This document shows positions 7,425 to 17,548 of a stretch of DNA of 64,000 nucleotides, piece after piece (the first letter of the stretch is position 1; every line of letters starts with the position of its first letter). This DNA comes from Prevotellaceae bacterium UBA1710 (GTDB lineage Bacteria > Bacteroidota > Bacteroidia > Bacteroidales > Bacteroidaceae), in NCBI GenBank assembly GCA_002317355.1, contig DCJC01000050.1, positions 1 through 64,000 on the forward strand. Reading direction: 5' to 3'. Below the pieces are notes generated by a model, which worked only from the letters and a program-made list of their open reading frames with translations, ran no database searches and had not been told where the DNA came from. The position numbers were made by a program, and so were the translations under genes.

Positions 7425-10277
7425 ATGAGTATAAGATTAAATAAAGCAATACGTGAACTTAACATCGGCTTAGGTACCGCTGTTGAGTTTCTGGAGAAAA
7501 GACCAGAACTGGGTGAGGTGAAGTCCGACCCTTCATGCAAGATCAGTGATGAGCAGTATAATGCTCTTTCTGCTGCTTTTGCCAAGGATAAGGAAGTTCG
7601 CACTCAGGCAGAGAAGCTCTTCCAGAAGAAGCCGAAGGAGAAGGAGCATAAGGAACCTAAGGATAAAAAGGAATCTAAGGGAGCTGAGACCCCAAAGGCA
7701 GAGAAGAAGGAAACTCGTCAGGAGTTCAAACCTCTTGGCAAGATTGACCTTGATGCCCTCAACGGCAAGAAGAAGTCTGAACCTAAGGCTGAGAAGAAAG
7801 CTGAACCTGCAAAGGAGGCTCCTAAGACAGAGGAAAAGAAGCCAGAACCTGTAAAGGTAGAGGCTCCTAAGGCTGAACCTGTGAAGGAAGCTCCTAAGAG
7901 GGCTGAGGCTCCTAAGGCAGAAGAGAAGAAGGCTGAGCCTGTAAAGGTGGAAACTCCTAAGGTAGAGGCTGTAGTAGAGAACGAGGAAAAAGAGGTTGAG
8001 GTGTTCACGACAAAGAACGAGCGTAAGATGCTCGGTCAGAAGATGAACGTTGTTGGCAAGATTGACCTTGACGCCTTGAACCAGAGCACTCGTCCTAAGA
8101 AGAAGTCGAAGGAGGAACGCCGTAAGGAGCGTGAGGAGAAGGCTATGCAGAACCGTGGTGGCCAGCAGGGTGCTAACGGTGAGAAGAAGAAGCGCAATCG
8201 TATTAATAAGGAACGCGTGGATATCAACGCTGCTGCCAACCAGCCTCAGGGTAATGGTAAGAACAAGAATGGCAAGAATGGTGGTAATGGTAACAATCAG
8301 AACAACCAGAACCAGCAGGGCGGCAAGAAGAATAAGAACAAGAAGCAGAACAACAAGCCTCAGGAGGTAAACGAGGAGGATGTAGCACGTCAGGTAAAGG
8401 AGACACTCGCACGTTTGACTTCAAAGTCAAGTCAGAACAAGAAGGGTGCCAAGTATCGTAAGGAAAAGCGTGATGCAGCTGCCGAGCGCCGTGATGAGGA
8501 GCTTCTTGAACAGGAGTTGGGCGAAAAGACACTGAAGCTCACAGAGTTCGTTACCGTATCAGAGCTTGCTACGATGATGGACGTTCCTGTGACAAAGCTT
8601 ATTGGTACGCTGATGTCAATCGGTGTGATGGTAAGTATCAACCAGCGTCTTGATGCCGAGACTATCAACATCGTTGCTGAAGAGTTCGGCTTCACTACCG
8701 AGTACGTAAGTGCTGAGGTTCAGGAGGCAGTTCAGGAGGCAGAGGATGATGAGAATGATCTCGTAAGCCGTGCTCCAATCGTTACCGTGATGGGTCACGT
8801 TGACCACGGTAAGACTTCGCTCCTTGACTATATCCGTCAGACTAACGTTATCGCTGGTGAGGCTGGTGGTATCACACAGCATATTGGTGCTTATAACGTG
8901 AAGCTTGAGGATGGCCGTAAGATCACATTCCTTGATACCCCAGGTCACGAGGCGTTCACAGCTATGCGTGCCCGTGGTACTCAGGTAACCGATATCGCGA
9001 TCATCATCATCGCTGCCGATGACTCTATCATGCCTACTACAAAGGAGGCTATCGCACATGCTCAGGCAGCTAACGTGCCTATGGTGTTTGCAATCAACAA
9101 GATTGATAAGCCAGGTGCTAACCCTGACAAGATCCGTCAGGACCTTGCTGCCATGAACCTTCTCGTAGAGGAGTGGGGTGGTAAGTACCAATGTCAGGAG
9201 ATCAGTGCCAAGAAGGGTATCGGCGTAGAGGAACTTCTTGAGAAGGTGCTCCTCGAGGCAGAGATGCTCGACCTTAAGGCTAACCCTAACCGTAAGGCTA
9301 CAGGTTCTGTCATTGAGGCTTCACTTGACAAGGGTCGTGGCTACGTGGCTACAATGCTCGTAAGCAATGGTACCCTGAAGATGGGTGATATCGTTATCGC
9401 AGGTACATACTATGGTCGTGTGAAGGCTATCTTCAACGAGCGTAACCAGCGCATCGACAATGTTCGTCCTGCTGAGCCAGCTATCATCCTCGGTCTTAAT
9501 GGTGCTCCAAGTGCGGGTGACTCATTCCATATCATGGAGACTGAGCAGGAGGCAAGGGATATCGCTAACAAGCGTCTGCAGTTGCAGCGTGAGCAGAGTC
9601 TCAGAACTACTAAGGTTGTAGGTCTTGAGGAAATCGCTCACCGTATTGCTCTTGGTGAGTTCCACGTTCTCAACCTTATCGTTAAGGCTGATACACAGGG
9701 TTCTGTCGAGGCACTCTCAGACTCTTTCATCAAGCTCTCTACAGAGAAGATTCAGGTGAATGTGATCCAGGGTGCTGTAGGTCAGATCTCAGAGAACGAC
9801 GTTATGCTCGCTTCTGCTGCTGAGAACTCTATCATCATCGGCTTCAACGTTCGTCCTTCTGCTGCTGCCAAGAAGGTGGCTGAGCAGCACGGCGTCGAGA
9901 TCAATACATACTCTGTCATCTATGATGCTATCGACGATATCACTTCTGTGATGGAGGGTATGCTTGATAAGGTGAAGAAGGAGGTTGTTACCGGTCAGGT
10001 TGAGGTACGTGAGGTTTACAAGATTTCCAAGGTCGGTACTGTTGCCGGTGCTATGGTTATCGAGGGTAAGGTTCACCGTTCTGACAAGGCACGTGTCATC
10101 CGTGATGGTATCGTGGTACATACAGCCGAGATCAATGCCCTCAAGCGCTTCAAGGATGATGTCAAGGAAGTTGCAACCAACTTCGAGTGCGGTATCTCAC
10201 TCGTTAACTTCAATGATATTCAGCAGGGTGATATCCTCGAAACCTTCATGGAGATTGAGGTTAAGCAGACTCTGTAA
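7425..10277 (+). CDS. infB: Translation initiation factor IF-2
   Basis: IF-2 is the GTPase that places fMet-tRNA on the 30S subunit. I chose the ATG at 7425 ([15 protein letters not shown]), the family's usual start, over an upstream TTG at 7410. Residues about 70-360 form a low-complexity linker rich in Lys, Glu, Pro and Ala, then Asn, Gln and Gly. An IF2_N domain follows. The G domain begins near 450 with [11 protein letters not shown] (residues 457-467), [27 protein letters not shown] and SAKKGIGV. Domains II, III and IV follow to the C-terminus. The length of 950 residues is typical for Bacteroidota. sufB starts only 12 bases downstream, so the two are very likely co-transcribed. Confidence 0.95.
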   Translation: MSIRLNKAIRELNIGLGTAVEFLEKRPELGEVKSDPSCKISDEQYNALSAAFAKDKEVRTQAEKLFQKKPKEKEHKEPKDKKESKGAETPKAEKKETRQEFKPLGKIDLDALNGKKKSEPKAEKKAEPAKEAPKTEEKKPEPVKVEAPKAEPVKEAPKRAEAPKAEEKKAEPVKVETPKVEAVVENEEKEVEVFTTKNERKMLGQKMNVVGKIDLDALNQSTRPKKKSKEERRKEREEKAMQNRGGQQGANGEKKKRNRINKERVDINAAANQPQGNGKNKNGKNGGNGNNQNNQNQQGGKKNKNKKQNNKPQEVNEEDVARQVKETLARLTSKSSQNKKGAKYRKEKRDAAAERRDEELLEQELGEKTLKLTEFVTVSELATMMDVPVTKLIGTLMSIGVMVSINQRLDAETINIVAEEFGFTTEYVSAEVQEAVQEAEDDENDLVSRAPIVTVMGHVDHGKTSLLDYIRQTNVIAGEAGGITQHIGAYNVKLEDGRKITFLDTPGHEAFTAMRARGTQVTDIAIIIIAADDSIMPTTKEAIAHAQAANVPMVFAINKIDKPGANPDKIRQDLAAMNLLVEEWGGKYQCQEISAKKGIGVEELLEKVLLEAEMLDLKANPNRKATGSVIEASLDKGRGYVATMLVSNGTLKMGDIVIAGTYYGRVKAIFNERNQRIDNVRPAEPAIILGLNGAPSAGDSFHIMETEQEARDIANKRLQLQREQSLRTTKVVGLEEIAHRIALGEFHVLNLIVKADTQGSVEALSDSFIKLSTEKIQVNVIQGAVGQISENDVMLASAAENSIIIGFNVRPSAAAKKVAEQHGVEINTYSVIYDAIDDITSVMEGMLDKVKKEVVTGQVEVREVYKISKVGTVAGAMVIEGKVHRSDKARVIRDGIVVHTAEINALKRFKDDVKEVATNFECGISLVNFNDIQQGDILETFMEIEVKQTL

Positions 10278-10289
10278 AAAAGAATATAA

Positions 10290-11729
10290 ATGTCTGAAAA
10301 AAATGAATTCGTCAAGCAGGTTGCCGAACAGAAATATGAGTTTGGCTTCACTACTGACGTACATACTGAGATAATTCCTGTAGGACTGACGGAAGATGTG
10401 GTTCGACTTATTTCTGCAAAGAAGGGTGAGCCAGATTGGATGTTGGAGTTCCGACTCAGGGCCTTCCATCACTGGGAGGGCCTTGAGCAGCCTACATGGG
10501 GACATCTTAAGATGCCTCCTATAGATTATCAGGCTATTTCCTACTATGCAGACCCTCTGGCTAAGAAGCCAAAAAACAAGGAGATAGATCCAGAACTGGA
10601 GAAGACATTCGACAAGCTCGGTATTCCTCTTGAGGAGCGTCTTGCCCTTAGTGGTACCGCCGTTGATGCCATCATGGACTCTGTTTCGGTGAAGACCACC
10701 TTCAAGGAGAAACTGAAGGAGAAGGGTATTATCTTCATGTCGATAGGTGAGGCTGTGAAGGAACATCCTGATCTCATAAAGAAGTATCTGGGTACGGTGG
10801 TACCTTATCAGGATAACTATTTCGCTGCTCTTAACTCTGCAGTATTCTCTGATGGTTCGTTCGTGTACATTCCTAAGGGTGTACGCTGTCCTATGGAACT
10901 GAGTTCGTACTTCCGTATCAACGCAGCTAACACAGGTCAGTTCGAGCGTACTCTCATCGTAGCAGATGATGATTCGTATGTATCTTATCTTGAGGGATGT
11001 ACAGCTCCAATGCGTGATGAGAACCAGCTTCATGCTGCTATCGTGGAGATTATCGTGAATGATAGGGCAGAGGTGAAGTACTCTACCGTTCAGAACTGGT
11101 ATCCAGGTGATGAGAATGGTAAGGGTGGCGTGCTTAATCTCGTGACAAAGCGAGGGGAGCTACGTGGTGAGTGCTCTAAGCTTTCTTGGACACAGGTTGA
11201 GACTGGTTCGGCTATCACATGGAAATATCCATCATGCGTATTGAGAGGTGATGATTCGGTAGCAGAGTTCTATTCTGTTGCTGTAACCAACAACTATCAG
11301 CAGGCAGATACTGGTACTAAGATGATTCATCTTGGTAAGAATACCAAGTCAACAATCATCTCAAAGGGTATCTCTGCAGGACATTCGCAGAACTCATATA
11401 GAGGTCTTGTGAGAGCTGGTTCGAAGGCAGATAATGCCCGTAACTACTCTTCGTGCGACTCTCTGTTACTTGGTTCGGAGTGTGGTGCGCATACCTTCCC
11501 TTATATGGATGTGCATAATGATACTGCAATCTTTGAGCATGAAGCTACAACATCCAAGATTTCTGAGGATCAGCTTTTCTACTGTCAGCAGAGGGGCATT
11601 CCTATGGAGCAAGCTGTAGGACTTATCGTCAACGGCTATGCCAAGGAAGTGATTCAGAAACTTCCAATGGAGTTTGCTGTTGAAGCTCAGAAGTTGCTTA
11701 GCGTTAGCCTTGAAGGATCTGTAGGATAG
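10290..11729 (+). CDS. sufB: Fe-S cluster scaffold subunit SufB
   Basis: SufB is the scaffold subunit of the SufBC2D complex that builds Fe-S clusters in the cytoplasm. The 479-residue product has the family's conserved blocks: [15 protein letters not shown] text near 45-60 (here [11 protein letters not shown]), [50 protein letters not shown], and the C-terminal [17 protein letters not shown]. The gene is separated from sufC and sufD by an aquaporin gene on the same strand. It starts 12 bases after infB, which ties Fe-S biogenesis to the translation-factor operon. Confidence 0.95.
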   Translation: MSEKNEFVKQVAEQKYEFGFTTDVHTEIIPVGLTEDVVRLISAKKGEPDWMLEFRLRAFHHWEGLEQPTWGHLKMPPIDYQAISYYADPLAKKPKNKEIDPELEKTFDKLGIPLEERLALSGTAVDAIMDSVSVKTTFKEKLKEKGIIFMSIGEAVKEHPDLIKKYLGTVVPYQDNYFAALNSAVFSDGSFVYIPKGVRCPMELSSYFRINAANTGQFERTLIVADDDSYVSYLEGCTAPMRDENQLHAAIVEIIVNDRAEVKYSTVQNWYPGDENGKGGVLNLVTKRGELRGECSKLSWTQVETGSAITWKYPSCVLRGDDSVAEFYSVAVTNNYQQADTGTKMIHLGKNTKSTIISKGISAGHSQNSYRGLVRAGSKADNARNYSSCDSLLLGSECGAHTFPYMDVHNDTAIFEHEATTSKISEDQLFYCQQRGIPMEQAVGLIVNGYAKEVIQKLPMEFAVEAQKLLSVSLEGSVG

Positions 11730-11810
11730 AACTTAAAGAACACAGAAGAGACGCTGGCTTTGGCTGGCAGTCAAAAGTTAACTATATTAATAAACTAAAA
11801 CCTCTTAGAA

Positions 11811-12485
11811 ATGAAAAAGTATCTTGCAGAAGCAGTTGGAACATTCGTTCTCACACTTCTTGGTTGCGGCACTGCCGTATCTCTCGCATGTGGTTCTGAC
11901 ACCGCATCAGTAGTTGGCACAGCAATGGCTTTCGGCCTTTCTGTTATCGCTATGGCCTATACCATAGGTGGTATCAGTGGTTGTCACATCAATCCTGCAG
12001 TCACTCTCGGTTGCCTGCTTACAAAACGCATTAATTCTAAGGATGCTGTAGGCTATATGGTTGGTCAGGTTATTGGCGCTATAGTAGCAGCTGCAGTTCT
12101 CTATGTGTTCACTCAATTCTCTGGTTCAAGTTTTAACGGAACTCTCACTGGTGCAAATACTTGCGATGGATGTGGAGATAGTCAGATTGGTGGCTTGATA
12201 GTTGAGATTGTCTTGACCTTTATCTTCGTGCTTGTTGTGCTCGGTACAACTGATGCAAAGAAAGGTGCTGGCAATTTTGCTGGTCTTGCAATCGGTCTTT
12301 CATTGATTCTCATTCACCTTGTAGGTATTCACTACACAGGTACATCGGTAAACCCAGCTCGTTCTATAGGTCCTGCTCTCTTTGAAGGAGGAGTGGCTTT
12401 GGAGGATCTCTGGGTGTTCATCGTAGGCCCATTCATCGGTGCAACTCTTTCTGCATTCGTATGGAAGGCAATCGGTGAGGAGTAA
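11811..12485 (+). CDS. aqpZ: Aquaporin Z-like water channel
   Basis: This is a six-helix inner-membrane channel of the MIP family (224 residues). Both half-helix motifs are present: NPAVTLG at residues 61-67 and NPARSIGPAL at 181-190. The selectivity-filter positions read Phe41, His169, Thr178 and Arg184. They correspond to Phe43/His174/Thr183/Arg189 of E. coli AqpZ, so water rather than glycerol is the expected substrate. A small Cys-rich loop lies at about 117-121 (TCDGC). The gene stands between sufB (81-base gap) and sufC (15-base gap) on the same strand. This is an unexpected cargo for a suf operon; no functional link can be read from the sequence. Confidence 0.93.
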   Translation: MKKYLAEAVGTFVLTLLGCGTAVSLACGSDTASVVGTAMAFGLSVIAMAYTIGGISGCHINPAVTLGCLLTKRINSKDAVGYMVGQVIGAIVAAAVLYVFTQFSGSSFNGTLTGANTCDGCGDSQIGGLIVEIVLTFIFVLVVLGTTDAKKGAGNFAGLAIGLSLILIHLVGIHYTGTSVNPARSIGPALFEGGVALEDLWVFIVGPFIGATLSAFVWKAIGEE

Positions 12486-12500
12486 TTAAATAATATAATA

Positions 12501-13253
12501 ATGTTAGAAGTTAAAAACCTTCACGCCCGTATCGGCGATAAGGAAATCCTTAAAGGCATAAACCTTACCATCGGTGATGGTGAGGTTCATGCTATAATGG
12601 GACCAAATGGTTCCGGCAAATCAACTCTTAGTGCTGTTCTCGTCGGTAACCCTCTCTATGAGGTTACTGAAGGTGAGGTATGGTACAATGGCAAGAATCT
12701 TCTTGAGATGAAGCCTGAGGATCGTGCTCATGAGGGCTTGTTCCTCTCATTCCAGTATCCAGTAGAGATACCTGGAGTTTCCATGACCAACTTCATGAAG
12801 GCTGCCATCAACGAGAAGCGTAAGTATCAGGGTCTTGCTCCTCTCTCTGCTTCTGAGTTCATCAAGCTTATGAAGGCAAAGCGTGAGATTGTTCAGCTTG
12901 ACGCCAAGCTTGCTAACCGCTCGGTAAACGAAGGCTTCTCTGGTGGTGAGAAGAAGCGTAACGAGATATTCCAGATGGCTATGCTTGAGCCAACTCTCTC
13001 TATCCTCGATGAAACCGATTCTGGTCTTGACGTAGATGCTATGCGCATCGTGGCAGAGGGCGTTAATATGCTTCATACAGACAAGACAAGTACTATTGTC
13101 ATCACTCACTATGAGCGTCTGCTTGATATGATTAAGCCAAGTGTGATTCATGTGCTTTGGAATGGTAAGATCGTGAAGACCGCAGGTCCTGAACTTGCCA
13201 AGGAGATTGAGGTGCGTGGCTATGACTGGATCAAGGCCGAGGCTTCGCTTTAA
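12501..13253 (+). CDS. sufC: Fe-S assembly ATPase SufC
   Basis: SufC is the ABC-type ATPase of the SufBC2D complex and drives conformational change in the scaffold. The 250-residue product has Walker A GPNGSGKST at residues 34-42, the signature SGGEKKRNEIFQM, Walker B LSILDETDSGLDVD and a switch His in VITHYERLL. The stop codon is followed after 3 bases by the sufD start, so translation is probably coupled. Confidence 0.95.
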   Translation: MLEVKNLHARIGDKEILKGINLTIGDGEVHAIMGPNGSGKSTLSAVLVGNPLYEVTEGEVWYNGKNLLEMKPEDRAHEGLFLSFQYPVEIPGVSMTNFMKAAINEKRKYQGLAPLSASEFIKLMKAKREIVQLDAKLANRSVNEGFSGGEKKRNEIFQMAMLEPTLSILDETDSGLDVDAMRIVAEGVNMLHTDKTSTIVITHYERLLDMIKPSVIHVLWNGKIVKTAGPELAKEIEVRGYDWIKAEASL

Positions 13254-13256
13254 TTT

Positions 13257-14609
13257 ATGAATCAAAATCTGAATAAGTTGGAAAGCGAAAAGCAATATAT
13301 TGACATCTATGCGCAATGCCGTGATATGATTAATAATCACAGCAATCGAGTGATGAACTCTTTGCGCGAAAAGGCGTTTGAGGATTTCAAGCGTCAGGGC
13401 TTCCCTACACGAAAGGTTGAGAGATATAAATACACAAACATGGCGGAGCTTTTTGCTCCAGATTATGGACTTAACCTCTCTCGCCTTGAGATTCCGGTAA
13501 ATCCTTATGATGCCTTCAAGTGTGATGTGCCTAATATGAGCACTTCCTTGTATTTCGTCGTGAATGACGCATTCTATGACAAGGCTCTTCCAAAGGCAGA
13601 ATTGCCAGAGGGAGTGTTCGTAGGAAGATTGGCTGATGCTCAGGATAAGGTTTCTGATTTCTATGGAAAGCTTGCTGATACTTCAGAAGATGCTATCACA
13701 GCTCTGAATACTATGCTGGCTCAGGATGCCTTGCTTATCTATGTTCCGAAGAATGTAAAGGTAGATCGTGCTATTCAGGTGATCAATATCCTTCGTTCTG
13801 ATGTAGAACTGATGGTGAATCGTCGAGTTCTCATCGTACTTGAGCAGGGTGCAGATGCTAAGGTACTGTTCTGTGATCATGCCGCTGACGATCGTAAGTT
13901 CCTTGCTACCCAGGTAGTGGAGGTCTTCGTAGGGGATAATGCTCATCTCGACATGACTTGTCTTGAGGAGACGCATTATAAAAATGTACGCGTGAGCAAT
14001 GTGTATATTGATCAGAAGGCAAACTCACGTGTAGATCATAATGTCATTACTCTTCATAATGGTGTGACAAGAAATCGTACTGATCTCGTTTTCTCGGGTG
14101 AAGGTGCAGAATGCTATATGAACGGATGCGTTATCGCAGATAAGGAGCAGCGTGTGGATAATAATACGCTTATTGACCACAAGGTGCCTCATTGTGATTC
14201 GCATGAGTTGTATAAGTATGTTCTTGACAATAAGGCTGTTGGCGCTTTCGCTGGTAAGGTTCTTGTCAGAAACGAAGCTCAGAAGACCAATTCGCAGATG
14301 ACGAACCAGAACCTCTGTGCAACTAAGGAGGCTCGTATGTACACTCAGCCTATGCTTGAAATCTATGCAGATGATGTGAAGTGTGCTCATGGTTCAACGG
14401 TTGGTCAGTTGAATGACAAGGCTCTGTTCTATATGCAGCAAAGAGGTATCTCACTTGAAGAGGCTCGTTCTTTACTTCAGAATGCCTTTATCGGTGAGGT
14501 TATTGATAGGATTCAGGTAGAACCTCTTCGTGATCGTCTTCGTCATCTTGTGGAAAAGCGCTTCAGAGGAGAACTCAACAAGTGTGAAGGCTGCAAGCTC
14601 TGCAGATAA
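13257..14609 (+). CDS. sufD: Fe-S cluster assembly protein SufD
   Basis: SufD is the SufB paralogue that partners it in the scaffold. The 450-residue product has a helical N-terminal region (FPTRKVERYKYTNMAEL), a beta-helix core and the typical C-terminus with CAHGSTVGQLNDKALFYMQQRGI and GEVIDRI. It ends in CEGCKLCR, a Cys-rich tail with three Cys. It begins 3 bases after sufC and is the last gene of the unit. Confidence 0.93.
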   Translation: MNQNLNKLESEKQYIDIYAQCRDMINNHSNRVMNSLREKAFEDFKRQGFPTRKVERYKYTNMAELFAPDYGLNLSRLEIPVNPYDAFKCDVPNMSTSLYFVVNDAFYDKALPKAELPEGVFVGRLADAQDKVSDFYGKLADTSEDAITALNTMLAQDALLIYVPKNVKVDRAIQVINILRSDVELMVNRRVLIVLEQGADAKVLFCDHAADDRKFLATQVVEVFVGDNAHLDMTCLEETHYKNVRVSNVYIDQKANSRVDHNVITLHNGVTRNRTDLVFSGEGAECYMNGCVIADKEQRVDNNTLIDHKVPHCDSHELYKYVLDNKAVGAFAGKVLVRNEAQKTNSQMTNQNLCATKEARMYTQPMLEIYADDVKCAHGSTVGQLNDKALFYMQQRGISLEEARSLLQNAFIGEVIDRIQVEPLRDRLRHLVEKRFRGELNKCEGCKLCR

Positions 14610-14652
14610 TGGAAACTTGAGAGGGCTCAGAAGTTACAAAATAACTATTTCA

Positions 14653-14795
14653 TGACTCTTACGTGACTCTTACCTGACTCTTACGTAACTCTTATGTGAT
14701 TCAGATGTAGTTGCCTCTGTTGTGAGTCCGATGTAAGTCCGCTATGAGTCCGATGTAAGTCCGTTGTAACTCCCAACCAAACTCGGTGTAAGTCC
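14653..14795. repeat. 11-bp-period array A (13 units)
   Basis: Thirteen consecutive 11-base units can be laid out without a gap. The first are TGACTCTTACG, TGACTCTTACC, TGACTCTTACG and TAACTCTTATG. Later ones are GATGTAAGTCC, GCTATGAGTCC, GATGTAAGTCC and finally GGTGTAAGTCC. The CTTAC and ACTC cores of the first units become GTAAG and GAGT, their reverse complements, in the later units. Confidence 0.8.
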
Positions 14796-14834
14796 CATTT
14801 TTGTGGGAATAGATCGGAGGTTCACCGAGTTTGG
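14777..14834. terminator. Long inverted repeat, candidate terminator of the suf unit
   Basis: CCAAACTCGGTG (14777-14788) is exactly complementary to CACCGAGTTTGG (14823-14834). A small nested hairpin (TCCCA/TGGGA around TTTTTG) lies inside. No strong T-run follows, so a classical intrinsic terminator is uncertain. Confidence 0.5.
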
Positions 14835-15034
14835 CTCAGAATAACAAAAGAGCATCTGCTTGATGTTATATGAGATTTGTGATTATGTGATAAGCTTTTC
14901 TCAATACAAGGATTGTTAAATATGGATAGTATTTTGCAGATAAAAACAATGGGGGATTTGTTGTTTTGCTCCAAAATTGACGAATTGTTTCATGTCAACG
15001 ATATGTTAAAAAAATCATAAAAGTTGAGAAATTG

Positions 15035-15066
15035 TTTGCATAATCAATTAAAAATATTTAACTTTG
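15035..15066 (+). promoter_or_regulatory. Promoter of the DUF3575/outer-membrane operon
   Basis: TTTG (15035-15038) and TAACTTTG (15059-15066) have 20 bases between them, a consensus Bacteroidota promoter. About 130 bases of untranslated leader precede the first gene. Confidence 0.75.
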
Positions 15067-15198
15067 CAGTCAGTTTTAGGGTCTTCGTGCTGATTCTGTT
15101 GGTGGGGTTACTCATAACTGCTACAATTTCAATTGGTTAGGAGATAATTAGAAAGTAATAAAGCTCCTGTGTGTGGAAGACATGTAAGGGGTTAAAAA

Positions 15199-16890
15199 GT
15201 GTTATATATTAAAGTTTTGATTAAAACAGTGAATTTTAAAGGGCTGAAATATTGCGTGCTGCTTATGATGCTGGTTTCATCTTCTTGTGCGTTTGCACAA
15301 AAGAAGATGTCAAATGATCATAAGCTCGATTCGCTTTCATTTAGCGATCGTATTTCCCTGCGTACCAATGGCATCGACTGGATGATGCTTTTGCCAAACA
15401 TCGGTATTGAGTTTGATCTTGACAGGTATAACTGGAGCCGTAACGCAATCGGACTTAATGTTAAGGGAAACTGGAGAACCAAGCATACCTATAACCCTGG
15501 TGTCGTGTATGATTTGGTTGAGATTCGTGCAGAATATCGTAACTATTGGCATACTCGTAAAACTGATGTTAATGGACTCGGTCCTCACCGTCATACCTAT
15601 GAGAAAATCCTCTCTGGTCGCCGTCGTCGTCCAAAGCACCCTAATACAACTTGGTATCGTGGTGCTTATTTGGCGTATGATGACTACGCATTCCTTTTTG
15701 GTAAGGAAGGCAAGAAGGGTCAGGCATATACCCTCGGTTTCCAGTATGGTGTAATCCGCCCTCTTTATATCTTCCCAAGTGGAAAGAGCGTTGACCTTGA
15801 TTTCGGTTTTAGTGCTGGTTTCTGTCTTACAGACTATGAGAAGTTCGGCTATAATAGCAGAACTGCTACATATCCAACTATTGAAAATAAGTCAGGTTTG
15901 ACTTTTGTTCCGTTCCCAGTTCTTACTGAGGCACGTGTCGGTCTCGTGTATCGTGTAGGTAAGGCTAACATCTATGAAAAGTATAGATGGAGATATGACG
16001 TTGACCTTAAGTATCAGGAAAAGGTTCTTGCAAATCTTGAGTATCGTGCTCAGTTGCGTCAGAAGGATCTTGAGTACATGAAGGTTTATCGTTTCTATCA
16101 GAACAAGTATGATTCTCTCCTTATTTTAAATATGAAGAATCATGAGAGTGTTATTGATCAGAAACTTGCTGATACACGTGATATGAAGCGTAAGGCAGAT
16201 AAGGCTCGTGAGGAACAGGCTCGTAAGATTCAGGAGAAGGCTCGTGAACAGCAGCGTTTGGAACGTATTAAGGCTCAGGAGCAGAAGGCTAAGGAAGATA
16301 GTATCGATCTTGTTGACAAGGCTAATGCACGTAAGGCTGAGGAGCAGGTGCGTATGCAGGTTGAGGCTGAGAAGGCAAGAGAAGCTCAGGAACGTGCTCT
16401 TGAAAAGGCTGCTGATGCAGAGGAAAAGGCATTCCTTAAGCAGCGTGCTGCTGAAGAGAAGGCTCTCGAGAAGCAGATGGCTGATGATGAGAAGAAGTAC
16501 GAGGCTGAAAAGCGTAAGCGTATGAATGAGGCTTATGCTGAACAGAGAAAGTATGATGCTGAGCAGAAAGCTAAGCAGAAGGAACGTGATGCTCAGGAGC
16601 AGGCTCGTGAAAAGGAGCGTATTGCTAAGGATAAAGAGTATCAGCGCCAGCTCGATCAGCAGGAAAAGGAAGGCCAGAAGAGACGTGCAGAGCAGTTGAA
16701 GAAGCAGAGCCAAAGCCTGAATGGCGGTATGGACGCTGATGCAAAGGCTGAAGCTGCAAAGGCTGAGCGTGACGCTAAGAAGAAGGCTCAGGAAGAGGCT
16801 AAGGCTGCTGCTAAGGCTGAAAAGGAAGCAAAGAAGAAGGCTGAGGCTGAAGCGAAAGCTGCAGCCAAGGCTGCAAAAGAGAATAAATAA
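15199..16890 (+). CDS. DUF3575-like envelope protein with long coiled-coil tail
   Basis: The 563-residue product begins with a GTG at 15199; an in-frame GTG further in (VNFKGLKYC) is an alternative start. A signal peptide follows, ending near SSCAFAQ. Residues about 50-270 resemble the DUF3575 beta-barrel-like domain (SLRTNGIDWMMLLPNIGIEF). From about 300 to the end the chain is a charged Lys/Glu/Ala/Arg coiled coil with a repetitive KA-E-E-KAR pattern, ending in an Ala/Lys-rich tail. This suggests an outer-membrane or periplasmic anchor joined to a long helical rod that could span toward the peptidoglycan or inner membrane. It is the first gene of a five-gene operon. Its cellular role is unknown to me. 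Confidence 0.75.
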   Translation: MLYIKVLIKTVNFKGLKYCVLLMMLVSSSCAFAQKKMSNDHKLDSLSFSDRISLRTNGIDWMMLLPNIGIEFDLDRYNWSRNAIGLNVKGNWRTKHTYNPGVVYDLVEIRAEYRNYWHTRKTDVNGLGPHRHTYEKILSGRRRRPKHPNTTWYRGAYLAYDDYAFLFGKEGKKGQAYTLGFQYGVIRPLYIFPSGKSVDLDFGFSAGFCLTDYEKFGYNSRTATYPTIENKSGLTFVPFPVLTEARVGLVYRVGKANIYEKYRWRYDVDLKYQEKVLANLEYRAQLRQKDLEYMKVYRFYQNKYDSLLILNMKNHESVIDQKLADTRDMKRKADKAREEQARKIQEKAREQQRLERIKAQEQKAKEDSIDLVDKANARKAEEQVRMQVEAEKAREAQERALEKAADAEEKAFLKQRAAEEKALEKQMADDEKKYEAEKRKRMNEAYAEQRKYDAEQKAKQKERDAQEQAREKERIAKDKEYQRQLDQQEKEGQKRRAEQLKKQSQSLNGGMDADAKAEAAKAERDAKKKAQEEAKAAAKAEKEAKKKAEAEAKAAAKAAKENK

Positions 16891-16927
16891 TAAGCTTGAA
16901 GGTATCGCAAATTAATTGGTGGAAAGA

Positions 16928-17482
16928 ATGAAAAAAATACTCTCTATAATATGTGCTGCGGTAGTATCTCTGAGTGCTAATGCTCAGATGGTCGCACTCA
17001 ATACAGACCTTGCGATGGATGCACTTCAGGCTCCTTCTCTTGGTATGGAAATTGTAACAGGCAATAAAACAACTTTCGGAGTGAACTTTATTTATGCCTG
17101 GAAAGCTATGGGTAAGAATATTGAGGCTACAATCATTCAGCCGGAGTTCCGTTATTACCTCTCTCATCGCCCAGTTCATGGCATCTTTATGGGTGTTGGT
17201 GCACTTGGTACACGTTATGATGCTGAGTGGAGTAATAAGTCGTATAAGGGTGACGCATTCGGTGCTGGTTTGACATTCGGATATGTTTATAACATTACAC
17301 GTCGTCTCAGCCTTGATTTTCATGCTGGATATGGTGCTGTGTTCTATAACCAGAAGGAATATTTCCTTGATAGAACAGAACCAGAGGAAACAACTGTAGA
17401 TGGTTTCCCAAAGGCTAATGCACATGGTTATTACCTTCTTCCTACAAGAATAGGTATTTCTATCTCATATGTATTAAAGTAA
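16928..17482 (+). CDS. DUF3575-family outer-membrane protein
   Basis: The ATG at 16928 gives a clean signal peptide (MKKILSIICAAVVSLSANAQ); an upstream in-frame TTG at 16916 is less likely. The mature part (about 164 residues) has alternating aromatic and glycine strands typical of a small beta-barrel: MVALNTDLAMDAL, PEFRYYLSHRPVHGIFMGVG, GLTFGYVYNITRRLSLDFHAG. This matches DUF3575, a family found beside fimbrial and surface-structure genes in Bacteroidota. It lies 37 bases after the previous gene and shares its N-terminal architecture without the coiled coil. Confidence 0.75.
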   Translation: MKKILSIICAAVVSLSANAQMVALNTDLAMDALQAPSLGMEIVTGNKTTFGVNFIYAWKAMGKNIEATIIQPEFRYYLSHRPVHGIFMGVGALGTRYDAEWSNKSYKGDAFGAGLTFGYVYNITRRLSLDFHAGYGAVFYNQKEYFLDRTEPEETTVDGFPKANAHGYYLLPTRIGISISYVLK

Positions 17483-17548
17483 GTAAATCAGATACATCTC
17501 GTAAAAACAATTATATGCATCTGTCTGAATAGGTGCGGATATAAAAAA

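Larger units (their letters stand above)
14610..15034. other. Gene-free stretch after sufD
   Basis: No coding frame. The stretch holds an 11-bp-period array (14653-14795) overlapping a long inverted repeat (14777-14834), then AT-rich DNA leading into the next promoter. Confidence 0.6.

Noticed and set aside
8616..9191. A 191-codon minus-strand frame inside infB
   Set aside because: Codon-bias shadow of the IF-2 G domain.
10197..11033. A 278-codon open frame on the minus strand
   Set aside because: It lies across the infB end and sufB start, both strongly conserved. The antisense product has no recognisable features.
14653..14795. CRISPR array
   Set aside because: Units are 11 bases with no spacers, and no cas genes are in the window. 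The other short-period arrays were rejected as CRISPR for the same reason.
16126..16713. A long Leu-rich minus-strand frame that looks like a membrane protein
   Set aside because: It is the complement of the Lys/Glu/Ala coiled-coil coding region; such regions always give Leu/Phe-rich antisense frames.
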